A stretch of DNA of 64,000 nt. Source: Citrobacter amalonaticus Y19. Its GTDB lineage: Bacteria; Pseudomonadota; Gammaproteobacteria; Enterobacterales; Enterobacteriaceae. This document shows positions 17,646 through 27,144 of the stretch, piece by piece. Positions within the stretch are counted from its first letter, which is position 1. Each line of letters begins with the position of its first letter. Made by a program: the position numbers and the translations under genes. The DNA is taken from the NCBI RefSeq assembly GCF_000981805.1, contig NZ_CP011132.1, forward strand, positions 4,836,001 through 4,900,000. The letters are read 5' to 3'. Below the pieces are notes generated by a model. The model did not search any database and was not told where the DNA came from. It saw only the letters and a list, made by a program, of their open reading frames with translations.

Positions 17646-18960
17646 TGAGCACATCCCCCGTTTTCAAACTGTTGGGGTCACGCAGCGACGGATTCAGGCG
17701 CAGCAGCTCGGCGGCACGGGTGTAATCCTCATACCAGAGATGGGCGAGCAGATGCAGGTTGGTGTCAGCCTGAACCGTCCGGGTGGTCAGCGGCGGTCGG
17801 CTGGTGATTACTGCGGCCCCCAGTTCCTGAACCGCCAGGGCAATATCTTTCAGGCTGCCGACAACCGGCTGCCATGCAATCCCGCTGGCGGTTTCACCGG
17901 CGCTGACATTCTGAGTGTCATCGGCGAACGCTGTACGGGTCTGCTCTATGGCCTCCTGCAGTGCTGTGCGGGTATCACTGGTGATTTGCTCAATATCGAT
18001 CGGCGACAAAATATCGCTGATGCTCTCATCGCTGAGAATATCCGAGGCATCGAGCGCGAGCTGCAGGGCAACCTGGATTTTGACAGCACTAACCAGTTCA
18101 GTGATATCCGCCGTGGATGAACCTGACGGGATAGTGACAGGGGCGGTGGTCTGCCCCGTCACCAGTTGTTCAGGCATGGCGGCCACATCCTTAAGCTGTG
18201 CATGACCATTTTTCCAGTCGGCCATCACGATACCCGCCGTTCCTGCCACATCCGAGGACTGCGCGTAGCTTCCCGGATTGTTACTGACAGATGATTTTGA
18301 CGTGAGCGAGGTCAGGCTCAAAGCGCTCTGCAGATCGCTCATAAAGGCTTTGGGATAGTTCACAAAATCTGTGGTGGTACTGACGAAACCGGTCAGATCT
18401 CCCTTAAGAACGGTCACCATGTTCAGTGCGGTGGTGGCCAGTGACTTCGCCCGCTTCATCCACTTTTTAGCCGTTCTCAGCGGAGAAAGCAGGTCATCAA
18501 TGGCGGTCTGCGCCTGGCCAAGTGCAGATTGTACCTGGTTAAAAATGATATCAGCTTTGGAGAGCGGGAAATCGCTGCCAAAAAAGGCGACGTTGAGACC
18601 ACCCTGCAGGAAGGCCACCTCCACGGTACAGTAATCCACGTTCTCCGCGTCATGCGATGCCTGATACTCAATACACTGCATGCCCGGCATGGAGCCAAAG
18701 ACCGGGTGGATAAGCTCCGCGCTGCCGCGTGTATCGAGAGCGGCCAGAAACGCCTGCAGCCGGGTGTCATAATCATCGCCCCAGAAAAGGGCTGTTACCC
18801 GGAGGTTGCGTGGCTTTCGCCCTAAATCATCTACATCGCCGCCATCCACATACGGATACTCGTAAGTGGAAATATCCCGGCTGGCGCTGTCACGGGTGTT
18901 GATTACATCAAAACGGACGCCCCGGAAGGACGCATCCTGCATCGAGTCTTCCCAGCTCAC
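17629..18960 (-). CDS. DNA circularisation/baseplate protein N, Mu gp43-like
   Basis: 443 residues. The N-terminal domain (MSWEDSMQDASFRGVRFDVI, then YPYVDGGDVDDLGRKPR) is the DNA circularisation N family (PF07157), in fact a tail/baseplate component. A C-terminal LysM-like ending (LNPSLRDPNSLKTGDVLNAY) is visible. Overlaps the tape-measure gene by four bases. Confidence 0.9.
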   Translation of the reverse strand: MSWEDSMQDASFRGVRFDVINTRDSASRDISTYEYPYVDGGDVDDLGRKPRNLRVTALFWGDDYDTRLQAFLAALDTRGSAELIHPVFGSMPGMQCIEYQASHDAENVDYCTVEVAFLQGGLNVAFFGSDFPLSKADIIFNQVQSALGQAQTAIDDLLSPLRTAKKWMKRAKSLATTALNMVTVLKGDLTGFVSTTTDFVNYPKAFMSDLQSALSLTSLTSKSSVSNNPGSYAQSSDVAGTAGIVMADWKNGHAQLKDVAAMPEQLVTGQTTAPVTIPSGSSTADITELVSAVKIQVALQLALDASDILSDESISDILSPIDIEQITSDTRTALQEAIEQTRTAFADDTQNVSAGETASGIAWQPVVGSLKDIALAVQELGAAVITSRPPLTTRTVQADTNLHLLAHLWYEDYTRAAELLRLNPSLRDPNSLKTGDVLNAYSR

Positions 18961-21167
18961 TGTGGGCCTCCCGTGGAACCACGAACGGACTGTTCGCCGT
19001 TATACTCGTTGACTGCCTGCGCAACCGTCCGCCCGTCCAGCATCAGATTGGTGGTGATGGTCACAGGCTGGGGTTTCTGCTGGGCTGGCAGCAGATAAGA
19101 AGGAACGCCAGTTGTTGCCGGAGTTTGTCCTATAGATGACGGTGGATTCCACCATGAACCGGCATCAACCTGGGAAGCGCCCTTGTCAGGCACTGTCCCT
19201 TTCGTTTCATCCTGAGCCAGTTGGTTTAACCACTCTTCGTTTTCAGTGGCATACCCTCGACCGAACTGATACCAGGGCTGATAGAGCTTACGGGCTTTAT
19301 CTATCCGTTCCTGGCTGTATTTCGCCCTAATCTGTGCCCATTTTGCAGGCCCGTTGATGAGTTCATCATCCTCATCAGGTGTCGTCATTGTTGCAACGGT
19401 TGTGGCGGTCATGCCCAAACCCAGCATCTTAAATACACCGCCAAGAATACCGGAGCCACCGGCACCAGGGGGAACGGGCGGGACGGGGATATTTTTAGGT
19501 AATTTGTTAGCCCCACCCGTTAGTAAATTAAGACCAGCAAAAGTAACCGCTGCCGCTGTCATGCCCTTAATTGCAGTGGTTGCTCCTGAAACAGCCGTTG
19601 TTAACTCTGGATATTCCTTCGCATAATCCGCAAGTTTTGTTGCGAGATCGCCATATAAATCAGCGACCGGTTTCATGGCATCCTGCTCGGCAAACATTTT
19701 TTCGGATTCAAACTGTTGGGATTTATATTGATTACCCGAAGACATTACATCAAATGAAGCATCACCTGCGCCTGCAGAATTTTCAGTACCTGCAATCTGT
19801 TCTTTTATAAAGTCCTTTTTCATCAGACTTGTTTTTAATGCTGTTGATGCTTGCTGGTCAGCGATTATTTTCGATGTTATTGAAGCGACGACAATATCAA
19901 GAGACGCAAGAATGTCTTTTTCCTTATCTGTTCCTTTATATTTTTCAGCCTGTACACGTAATTTTTTAACTCGTGGGTCAGCTGATACTATGCCAGATAC
20001 AGCATTGGTAAATGCATCGTAAGTTGTTACCCCCTGAAGTCGTTGTTGTGCTAAATAATCAGTATATTTTAATTTCTCGCCATTCTTACCCCTGAATCGA
20101 TAATTCTTCATGGCATTTTGAGTATCAGCGCTCGTATATTTATCAAGGAAGTTATTTACGTTTGTAGATGCTGCACTATTATCACCGGCAGTCTCGGAAT
20201 TAGCTTGCAGTAATGCAAGAACGATATCTAAATCCTTGAGGCCTGACATACCAATTCCTTTGGCTTTTGTCAGCGTCAGGGCAAGAGAACCCGCCATATC
20301 ACTTAATTCATATTTCCCATTTTCACCAGACCTAATCGCTTTATCAAATACCGCAGGCAGGTCCTCCATCTTAATGTCAAAGTTTTTAACCGCTGCAATG
20401 GCGATGTCGGAAAGTGCTTTTGGATCTGCTCCTGATGCACTGGCGTAACGGGCTATGACAGGTAATGCAGTCATAACTTGATCTTCTTTCAGACCGCCAG
20501 CAAACAAGTTAGACATTGTGTTCTGCGCCGCCTCCGGAGTGCCGCCGCCTTTCCGCACAGCATTGCGAATAGCATCATTGATCTCTGGTACTTTCTTCAG
20601 GCGTTCCGGGGCAGAGAGATTGTTATACGCCGTATTTGCAATCTCCAGGTTACGGCTTTCATAAGCCATCTGCCGCTGTACCGGGTCTTTAATAATCATA
20701 CCCGCAGCGGTCAAACCACCCGCAACAGCCGCCACCGTTGAGCCTGCGGCCTTCATGCGCTGCATGCGCGTCATGGAGTCATTAACGCCGACCAGTTCGG
20801 TACGCAGGTTTTTTACACGGTCTGTCATGGCACGAAATGCACGGCTCTGCTCGTTGGCTGACAGCATACCTGTGCGGGTCAGGCGGTTATATGCCGCCAT
20901 GGTCTGCTGAATTTCCCGCTGGATCTCACGCTCGGAACGAATGCCCAGCGTAGACCGGGCCGAACTGGCGCGGCGGTACTCATCCTGCAGGGTACGGGAA
21001 GCTCGAATCGCGCTGGTGGTGTTCTGCTGCCGGGATTTTGCCAGTTCATCATCTGCTTTTTGCGCCGCTCTGGTATCGCGGGTGATGCTTTGCAGCGCCT
21101 GTTTCAGAACCTTAGAGCCAGTATCGCGGGCAAGCAGCTGCAGCGCCAGTTGTAGATTACGCGCCAT
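18957..21167 (-). CDS. tail tape-measure protein, Mu gp42-like
   Basis: 736 residues setting tail length and probably forming the DNA channel. The N-terminal 150 residues are alpha-helical and Arg/Ala-rich, followed by hydrophobic segments near 145-165, 545-565 and 590-610. The central third (about 19560-20450) is clearly AT-richer than both flanks, indicating mosaic origin. The start lies four bases after the end of the -1 frame of the tail chaperone. Confidence 0.9.
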   Translation of the reverse strand: MARNLQLALQLLARDTGSKVLKQALQSITRDTRAAQKADDELAKSRQQNTTSAIRASRTLQDEYRRASSARSTLGIRSEREIQREIQQTMAAYNRLTRTGMLSANEQSRAFRAMTDRVKNLRTELVGVNDSMTRMQRMKAAGSTVAAVAGGLTAAGMIIKDPVQRQMAYESRNLEIANTAYNNLSAPERLKKVPEINDAIRNAVRKGGGTPEAAQNTMSNLFAGGLKEDQVMTALPVIARYASASGADPKALSDIAIAAVKNFDIKMEDLPAVFDKAIRSGENGKYELSDMAGSLALTLTKAKGIGMSGLKDLDIVLALLQANSETAGDNSAASTNVNNFLDKYTSADTQNAMKNYRFRGKNGEKLKYTDYLAQQRLQGVTTYDAFTNAVSGIVSADPRVKKLRVQAEKYKGTDKEKDILASLDIVVASITSKIIADQQASTALKTSLMKKDFIKEQIAGTENSAGAGDASFDVMSSGNQYKSQQFESEKMFAEQDAMKPVADLYGDLATKLADYAKEYPELTTAVSGATTAIKGMTAAAVTFAGLNLLTGGANKLPKNIPVPPVPPGAGGSGILGGVFKMLGLGMTATTVATMTTPDEDDELINGPAKWAQIRAKYSQERIDKARKLYQPWYQFGRGYATENEEWLNQLAQDETKGTVPDKGASQVDAGSWWNPPSSIGQTPATTGVPSYLLPAQQKPQPVTITTNLMLDGRTVAQAVNEYNGEQSVRGSTGGPQ

Positions 21168-21170
21168 GGA

Positions 21171-21694
21171 TTATCTCCGTTTACCGCCTTTTTTCCGGCG
21201 TTGCGATTTGAATGAGCGGGTGGTGCGGGTGGTGGTTTGCCCGGTTTTATGTCCATGTAACCGGGCAAGCGCATCGGTGTAACCGTCGAGTTCCGTGCGG
21301 GTCATTCCGCCGATTTGCTGCTCGCTGATGCCGTACCGTCCGAGGGCGAGGACGAGGGTTCGGTAACCGCTGAGCTGCTGTTCGAATCCATCCGCTTTTT
21401 TTTAATGGCTTCAATCTGCGCATCAATAATGTCGAAATCGTCATCATTGAGTTCATCCAGCAACAGCTCCGGGGTGATAGCCTCTTTCGGCAAATCACCG
21501 AGCGCCGTTATGGCCTGCGCCATGACAGCGACGCGGTAATACATTCCGGCTGCAGCACCTTCCGTGGTGCCACAGGCCTCATCCGTGAGGCGCAGTGCTT
21601 CGATGGTATCCCTGACCACCGGTATACGCACCATAAAGTCCGTATGTACTTTGTCGCCGACCTTAACGCCGTACAGCAATGCGTGCTTTTCCAT
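21171..21694 (-). CDS. frameshifted tail chaperone (gp41 -1 product)
   Basis: Predicted fusion: the gp41 frame from 21694 to the slip site A AAA AAG (21401-21395), then the -1 frame continuing about 74 codons (ADGFEQQLSGYRTLVLALGR and onwards) to TAA at 21171-21173. The extension ends in a basic tail KSQRRKKGGKRR and stops just before the tape-measure start, the classic layout of tail assembly chaperone pairs such as lambda G-GT and P2 E-E'. The frame is seen directly; frameshifting itself is inferred. Confidence 0.75.
21302..21694 (-). CDS. tail assembly chaperone, Mu gp41-like
   Basis: 130-residue unshifted product. N-terminal fold MEKHALLYGVKVGDKVHTDF is typical of this family, which binds the tape-measure protein during tail assembly. 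After the lysine run (IKKK, residues 97-100) the zero-frame tail is low-complexity Ser-rich, consistent with the shifted frame being the selected one. Confidence 0.88.
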   Translation of the reverse strand: MEKHALLYGVKVGDKVHTDFMVRIPVVRDTIEALRLTDEACGTTEGAAAGMYYRVAVMAQAITALGDLPKEAITPELLLDELNDDDFDIIDAQIEAIKKKRMDSNSSSAVTEPSSSPSDGTASASSKSAE

Positions 21695-22069
21695 TTACTC
21701 CTCCACGCGGCGCAGCGAATTCATGGTGATATCACGCTTCGCTTCGTTATCCACGGTGTACTGCGCACCCACCTGCGTGCTGAAACAGTCCAGGTACGAT
21801 ACCCGCTTACCGCTGCTGTTGAGCGGGTACTGCGTGATTTTCGCGCCTTCGATTGCGCCCCAGTCGAGATCGCCGGACTCAGGGATAACCACGGTGACGG
21901 TCAGCTGGATCTCTTCGATGCCACGGGAAAAGCCTTTTGCCCGCCCGGTTTTGTTCATCGTTTTGACCAGCTTACGTCCGGTGGTCACATCTTCCTTGAG
22001 GTCAGTGACTTCGATTTCCTGACCGTCAACTTCCATGACGATTGCGCCAACATATTCTTCAAGTGCCAT
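21695..22069 (-). CDS. tail tube protein M, Mu gp40-like
   Basis: 124 residues; phage tail tube family as in Mu (inner tube of the contractile tail). Recognised by MALEEYVGAIVMEVDGQEIE, the KGFSRGIEEIQLTVTVVIP segment and position directly after the sheath gene. Confidence 0.92.
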   Translation of the reverse strand: MALEEYVGAIVMEVDGQEIEVTDLKEDVTTGRKLVKTMNKTGRAKGFSRGIEEIQLTVTVVIPESGDLDWGAIEGAKITQYPLNSSGKRVSYLDCFSTQVGAQYTVDNEAKRDITMNSLRRVEE

Positions 22070-22082
22070 TCTGTATCACTCC

Positions 22083-23501
22083 TTACAGCAGCAGGTCGAT
22101 GCGACCGGCGAAGACGTGGAGACCATTCACCACATCAGACGGGATGCGGGCATTCAGCTGGTTCACGTCCTGTGAATCGCGCTCGACGATAAGACCGTCT
22201 TTATTGGCATCAACTTCTTCGATGATCTCCAGCTCTTCCAGCTTATAGAGCACATCCAGCAGCTCACTGCGCACCTTGGGAGGCGTCCTTGCGCTGAGCT
22301 TGTCGCGAGGGAAGCGCAATGCAATGCGCTCACGGCAGGCCTTGCGTACATAATCCAGCGTGCGGATGGTGGTGATATCCAGCAGCGCCACATCGTCCAC
22401 GCCCTGGGCGTTTCTGGTGTAGGTGCTGATGGCACGCACGATCTGCACTTTATCTCCGGGGCCAATCTCAAACGGGGTAAGGCCGTTATGTAGGGCACTT
22501 TCCTGTTCAGTGCGTCCCGGTCGGCTTTCCAGTGCGGTGACGTCCAGCGTGCTCATGGCCAGCGTATTCAGCGGACGGGCCGGGTCTTCTTCGCTGGCGA
22601 TGACGGCTGCATAAGCTGCCGCAATCTGCGCCGGTGTTTTCACCGAACCGTTGTGCCAGCCCAGGGTGATGCGCCCCTCATTCAGGGATTCCGCGAGAGC
22701 AATACCGGTGGAGAGCGATTTACGCCAGCCCCCGACACCAATCGCGCCACGCTGTTCCATTGCATTACTGACATTGGTCAGATGGTTACGCAGCACCGTC
22801 ATTGCATCCTGCGTGGCGAATGGGCAGACCACGATGTTATGACCTGCCGTAAACGCAGCGGCCAGCGCCGGTGCGATATCCGGATCAACATTCCCGCTGC
22901 TCATTGCCGTGGTGGCTGCGGTCACACCGGGTGCGGTGACACTGGCCGATAATGCAATGTCATTGCCGATGGTACCTTTGTGGCGACTCGTCAGCGTGAC
23001 CACACCATCTGCCGCCTCCGCAGTGACGGGAAGCCCGTCTTTCTGGGTAATCAGCCCGACAAGCGCTGTGGCAATGGCCGCTGCAGTATCAGCAGCGGAA
23101 ATACCCACATCAATACGGGTGCCGTTGATGATGACGCTCAGCGTACCGTTGCCGGAGGCCGGGCCAGTAATGGTGACTTTGCCCGTTGCGGATGTCGCTG
23201 TGGCTGCATCCGCGACCCCAATCATCTGCAACTGCAGGTAGGGATTGGCTCCGATTGCATCTGTCGCCATCAGGTGTCCCAGTGAGCCACGGCCAAAGTA
23301 CGTTGCCGCCTGATCATCAGAGAAAATATCCTGGATGGTCAGCGGTGCGGCTGTGCCACTGCCGAGCATCTGCACCACCATCAGCACCTTCTGGGTGTTA
23401 CCCGGCAGGGTGCGCACCGCAAGGCGCGTGTTGAATTCAATGTACTGCCCTGGCTTACGGTTTGAGCCGATGGTGTCAAAACTGATATTAGGACTGGACA
23501 C
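22083..23501 (-). CDS. tail sheath protein L, Mu gp39-like
   Basis: 472-residue contractile sheath subunit. N-terminal ISFDTIGSNRKPGQYIEFNT, the central VGGWRKSLSTGIALAESLN and the C-terminal polymerisation domain (VDDVALLDITTIRTLDYVRKAC) identify the Mu L family. Overlaps the DUF2635 gene at its start. Confidence 0.95.
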   Translation of the reverse strand: MSSPNISFDTIGSNRKPGQYIEFNTRLAVRTLPGNTQKVLMVVQMLGSGTAAPLTIQDIFSDDQAATYFGRGSLGHLMATDAIGANPYLQLQMIGVADAATATSATGKVTITGPASGNGTLSVIINGTRIDVGISAADTAAAIATALVGLITQKDGLPVTAEAADGVVTLTSRHKGTIGNDIALSASVTAPGVTAATTAMSSGNVDPDIAPALAAAFTAGHNIVVCPFATQDAMTVLRNHLTNVSNAMEQRGAIGVGGWRKSLSTGIALAESLNEGRITLGWHNGSVKTPAQIAAAYAAVIASEEDPARPLNTLAMSTLDVTALESRPGRTEQESALHNGLTPFEIGPGDKVQIVRAISTYTRNAQGVDDVALLDITTIRTLDYVRKACRERIALRFPRDKLSARTPPKVRSELLDVLYKLEELEIIEEVDANKDGLIVERDSQDVNQLNARIPSDVVNGLHVFAGRIDLLL

Positions 23502-23706
23502 TGCTCACCTCCGTGGTGACTGTCGGCGCTTTGGCCTTGTTTTTACCGGTGGCCGTCACCTCAATAAGATCTCCGGCCATCAGCTGACGCTGGTAGTAGG
23601 CGGAGTTATCCACCTCCAGGGGGGCCGCGTCGGTGATATAGCGGCGCGGGTTATCTTCGCGCGGCACCTTCAACCCCGGAGCGGCTGTAACGTTAATCTT
23701 GCTCAT
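23488..23706 (-). CDS. DUF2635 protein, Mu gp38-like
   Basis: 72 residues, short basic/acidic protein found just before the sheath gene in Mu-like phages (KVPREDNPRRYITDAAPLEV). Function unknown. Overlaps both neighbours, so translation is probably coupled. Confidence 0.85.
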   Translation of the reverse strand: MSKINVTAAPGLKVPREDNPRRYITDAAPLEVDNSAYYQRQLMAGDLIEVTATGKNKAKAPTVTTEVSSVQS

Positions 23707-24352
23707 GGTTAATCATGTCCTCAGCTGCATTATCTTTGTCCGGCTTTTTCAGGTCATAACTCAGTCGCGTACTCAGCCACTGAGGATCGTCCTCTGAGGT
23801 CGTACCGCCGTAGTCGCGAAAGAGACTGTCCGGATGGCCATCAGGTGCATTCGTCAGCGGGAATTTCCCGTTCTCCAGTGAGGACTCAATCCATTTGGTG
23901 TCGAACTCACAGGCAAAAACGGACAATGCCTGGCGCTCAACCTCCGTGTTGAAGAGCGTGCGCACACGACCTGGCTGTAACGGTGCAATCCGTATACCTG
24001 TATCAGCCATATCCTGGCCGGAGAGCAGACGACGCACGGCTTCAACCATCCGGTATGTTCCGACTTCACTCTCATTCACGCCCCCTGTACGGGCAGCTTC
24101 CTCGCTGCGAACATTGCGTTCACCGACAATCACAGCAAAACGCCCGTGGGTGACGAACTTCTGCTTTGATGTGCTGTAAGGCTCAGTTTTTTGCACACCG
24201 CCAAATGTCACCCAGATGGCGGGCAACTGGCGCAGTACCTCTGCAGGTTCGCCATCCATTTCACCCCCATACGAGCGAACATGTCTGGCCATACGGCCCA
24301 TCCCTGCCTGCAGTCGGTCGACGATGGCGCGTTCAATATCGGCGATCACCAT
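23693..24352 (-). CDS. head-tail connector, Mu gp37-like (DUF1834)
   Basis: 219 residues, DUF1834/gp37 family of neck proteins. Starts MVIADIERAIVDRLQAGMG and shares one base with the end of the upstream gp36-like gene. The C-terminal tail (DLKKPDKDNAAEDMINHEQD) is charged and disordered. Confidence 0.87.
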   Translation of the reverse strand: MVIADIERAIVDRLQAGMGRMARHVRSYGGEMDGEPAEVLRQLPAIWVTFGGVQKTEPYSTSKQKFVTHGRFAVIVGERNVRSEEAARTGGVNESEVGTYRMVEAVRRLLSGQDMADTGIRIAPLQPGRVRTLFNTEVERQALSVFACEFDTKWIESSLENGKFPLTNAPDGHPDSLFRDYGGTTSEDDPQWLSTRLSYDLKKPDKDNAAEDMINHEQD

Positions 24353-24780
24353 CAGAAACCGCCTCCACGAGTCTGGTCACGACCAAAGACGCGGCCACCT
24401 GATACCACCCGTGCTCCGGTGCCACTTTTCACCACATCCCCGCTGGCTGTACGCCCCAGGTTGATTTTGCCGCCTGCAATTTTCTCCAGATAGCGGATGG
24501 TGTCCTCATACCGCTCCCGGATTTCGACCGTCATCTGGGTATCAGAACCGCACAGCAGATAACGGGCGATATTGCAGCAGCGGATGACCAGAACACGGGG
24601 TTCATCCGCCCATGGCACCGGGTAACGGCCGCAGAGATAACCGTCAATTTCAGCGCTGGCCTGTTCAAGGGCACCATTCAGCACGTCATCATTGATAGTC
24701 CCGGTATAGTTGCGGTCAGTAAGTGAAATACACTCGCGCTCACCAAACGCCCGTACCATGTCCTCGCGGTTCGCATACAT
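24352..24780 (-). CDS. head-tail connector, Mu gp36-like (DUF1320)
   Basis: 142 residues, DUF1320 family. MYANREDMVRAFGERECISL at the N-terminus and the helical EIDGYLCGRYPVPW core are typical of this adaptor. Confidence 0.9.
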   Translation of the reverse strand: MYANREDMVRAFGERECISLTDRNYTGTINDDVLNGALEQASAEIDGYLCGRYPVPWADEPRVLVIRCCNIARYLLCGSDTQMTVEIRERYEDTIRYLEKIAGGKINLGRTASGDVVKSGTGARVVSGGRVFGRDQTRGGGF

Positions 24781-24783
24781 GGC

Positions 24784-25239
24784 TTACCCCTTTTTCTTGC
24801 CCGCAGAGACGGTCTCGTCAGAGGTCGCGTTATCATTCACACTGTCTGACGCTGGCCCGGCATCTGAAACAGGCGCGGGGGCCGCATCCAGTTTCACCTG
24901 CAGAGCATCACGCTCGGCGGTGATCGCCGTGATGGTGCAGTTGGCTGCATCAAGTTGCTGTTTAAACGACTCAATATCTTTGTTGAGCTGGATATTCCCG
25001 GTCTCCAGCTCACTGACGCGCGACTGCAGGGCATCCCGTTCTGCGGTCAGCTGAATGGTGCCGGAAGTATCCTGCTCCGGAACGTCTGGCACCCGCACCA
25101 CGATGAGGTTGGGATCGCTTTCCAGCACGGCGAGTTCTTTCGCCGTGAACTGGTCATCCGGCCAGGTGCGACCGGCGGCGCTGTGGGCGATACCGAGACG
25201 GCGGAAACCGTCACGGCGGGCTGTGATTTGAATAGGCAT
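24784..25239 (-). CDS. Mu gp35-position protein with coiled coil
   Basis: 151 residues. N-terminal 50 residues (MPIQITARRDGFRRLGIAHS...TWPDDQFTAKELAVL) resemble the FluMu N-terminal domain found in this position in Mu-like phages; then heptad-like coiled coil (about 60-115) and an Ala/Asp/Ser-rich tail. Function unknown. Shares one base with the major capsid gene. Confidence 0.75.
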   Translation of the reverse strand: MPIQITARRDGFRRLGIAHSAAGRTWPDDQFTAKELAVLESDPNLIVVRVPDVPEQDTSGTIQLTAERDALQSRVSELETGNIQLNKDIESFKQQLDAANCTITAITAERDALQVKLDAAPAPVSDAGPASDSVNDNATSDETVSAGKKKG

Positions 25240-26147
25240 TATGCATCCACCCCTGTTGAGCCATACGCCATCTGCCAGAAACCGTAGCCACCGTTGGCGC
25301 GGGCTTCTGCACCGAAGATGAATTTCTTGCGCATGAAGACGTTGTCGGCGGTGTAGTCGGTCTGCTCGACAAAGACCGGCTTTTTACGCTCCTGATAAAC
25401 CAGCGGTTTCACCGGTTTGCTGGTATCCAGCAGGAACCAGGCGGTGTCAGAGGTCAGTTCCGGCACGACCAGCACTTCCGCCGTCCCCTTGTACGGGTTC
25501 GAGGTGTTGTCCGGTAAGCGTTCAGCTGTCATGAGGTAATTCGCGTCATCTTCCAGCGCGGGCGGGACGACCAGAATAGTCGGGCGAATTTTCAGCGACG
25601 CGCCTTCATCATCCTTGAGACTGCGCATGGCAACTCTTGCCGCACCGTAACTGGCCTTGGCTGCGGCAAGTGACGTCACGCTCAACTTCTTCGTGCCTTT
25701 ATTGGACACAGACTGCCCGCCAACGAGGTGATCGGTATCAAAGAAGGGCTGACCGTCATAACAGAGGTTTACGAAGCCGCCACTCAGCAGGGCAAACACG
25801 ATATCTGATGGCAGCTCTGCCGCAGACTGACCCGCCGATTTGGCCTGCAGGCCATACCCCATAATCTGGTCGTCTTCAATATCGTTGCGATCAACTTCAA
25901 CCGTCGCTTCCCAGTCCTTGTTGCGAATGGTGTAGTTGAACGCGGCCAGTGATTTGACCACTTTATCGCCAATCCACTCGCGCATTTTCGGGAAACGGCT
26001 CAGCCAGCTATAGTCGTTTTCCTTTCCGGTGGACGGCACCAGCATGGCCACCTTTTTCCAGTCCGAAGGGGTCTGATCGAACGCCCCCTGGAAGGTGGCT
26101 TTCAGATTAATGAAAATCTGACGTACATTTTTTACGTTAATTAACAC
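25239..26147 (-). CDS. major capsid protein T, Mu gp34-like
   Basis: 302 residues, Mu-like major head subunit gpT family. MLINVKNVRQIFINLKATFQ, the WLSRFPKMREWIGDKVV segment and VDRNDIEDDQIMGYG are characteristic. HK97-fold capsid building block. Confidence 0.95.
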   Translation of the reverse strand: MLINVKNVRQIFINLKATFQGAFDQTPSDWKKVAMLVPSTGKENDYSWLSRFPKMREWIGDKVVKSLAAFNYTIRNKDWEATVEVDRNDIEDDQIMGYGLQAKSAGQSAAELPSDIVFALLSGGFVNLCYDGQPFFDTDHLVGGQSVSNKGTKKLSVTSLAAAKASYGAARVAMRSLKDDEGASLKIRPTILVVPPALEDDANYLMTAERLPDNTSNPYKGTAEVLVVPELTSDTAWFLLDTSKPVKPLVYQERKKPVFVEQTDYTADNVFMRKKFIFGAEARANGGYGFWQMAYGSTGVDA

Positions 26148-26158
26148 GGTCTTCTCCT

Positions 26159-26551
26159 TTAAATCAGAACCCAGACGCCATCACCTTCAAGACCCAGCAC
26201 CTTGCCAGCCACAGGGCGGGCATTGGTATCGCTGGTTTTCGCCACGGTCTGGCTGTCCACCACATAGCAATCCCTGCCAACCTGCGCCTGCGTCACCGCG
26301 TCAGCAGTGCTGTTTGCAAGAAACCAGGCTTTACCACGGCGTACCAGCACACTGGCATCGCCTGCCAGACCGGCGCTGTTATCCACCCATCCATCGCAGA
26401 TACCCAGCGTCACGTTGGCGGCTGTCGCACTCCCCGGCACGGCAAAACCGGCAGCGTTGGCTGACACAATGTGCCCGCCGAAATGTTCAGTCGCCGCAGC
26501 GACCGGGACGGCAAACAGCTGGCCGTCGCGATAAGGTGTTTGACGATCCAT
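26159..26551 (-). CDS. putative capsid decoration protein
   Basis: 130 residues, beta-rich and Ala/Gly-rich, between protease/scaffold and major capsid genes. Mu itself has no gene here; many other phages have a decoration or head-fibre protein in this slot. No catalytic motif is seen. The role is inferred from position and composition. Confidence 0.65.
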   Translation of the reverse strand: MDRQTPYRDGQLFAVPVAAATEHFGGHIVSANAAGFAVPGSATAANVTLGICDGWVDNSAGLAGDASVLVRRGKAWFLANSTADAVTQAQVGRDCYVVDSQTVAKTSDTNARPVAGKVLGLEGDGVWVLI

Positions 26552-26562
26552 TACGGGCTCCT

Positions 26563-27144
26563 TTATTTGGTGTATTTCGCCACTTCGTCCGGGTCATTAC
26601 CGAACATCGAGCAAATGGCCGGGTCGATAGCGTCATCGTCTGTCTCGTTCTGACGTGGTGGCAGTCCTGCCGGGGGCAGGCCCAGCGTCTGACTGGTGGT
26701 CAGGGCGGCAATCTTCGGCGCTTTCTCAATAAACGCTTTCAGGCTGGCCGGGTTGGAGCTGGCCAGGGATTCCGCCCATGCCTGCTGCGCCGGTAACAAA
26801 CGGCCATCACTGAGCGCAACGGTAATCAGCGCATTCGCTTCCTGCGTGGCCAGTGCCGCCGTGTTCGGGGCGCTGGCGCGTTCCGCTGCCTGCTGAACGG
26901 CTGCGTTCATGGTTTCCACTGACACGAACTTCGCCGGGTCTGGGGTGGCAACCTGTGCCGTGAGGGTGGCAATGGTCTGTGTGTTCTGGTTCAGAATATC
27001 CAGCAGACTGACGGAGGCAGCGGCTGTACCTTTCCCTTCGGAGAGCTGGTCAATGAGCTTGTTCAGCTCGGCAATAATGTCCTCCTGGGTGGCAGTAATC
27101 GGAAGATTCAGCATCCAGCGCAGACGTTCGAGAAGTTCATCCAT
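26563..27144 (-). CDS. nested scaffold protein Z (internal start)
   Basis: In-frame internal ATG at 27144 (codon 173 of the protease gene; MDELLERLRWMLNL), preceded by GAGGG ten bases upstream, would give a 193-residue scaffold lacking the protease. Mu expresses Z from inside I in the same way. The start is inferred. Confidence 0.6.
   Translation of the reverse strand: MDELLERLRWMLNLPITATQEDIIAELNKLIDQLSEGKGTAAASVSLLDILNQNTQTIATLTAQVATPDPAKFVSVETMNAAVQQAAERASAPNTAALATQEANALITVALSDGRLLPAQQAWAESLASSNPASLKAFIEKAPKIAALTTSQTLGLPPAGLPPRQNETDDDAIDPAICSMFGNDPDEVAKYTK

Noticed and set aside
21247..21498. Separate 83-codon gene overlapping the tail chaperone
   Set aside because: It starts inside the chaperone without a ribosome site and its product is Arg/Pro-rich; the -1 frame reaching 21171 is the better explanation.
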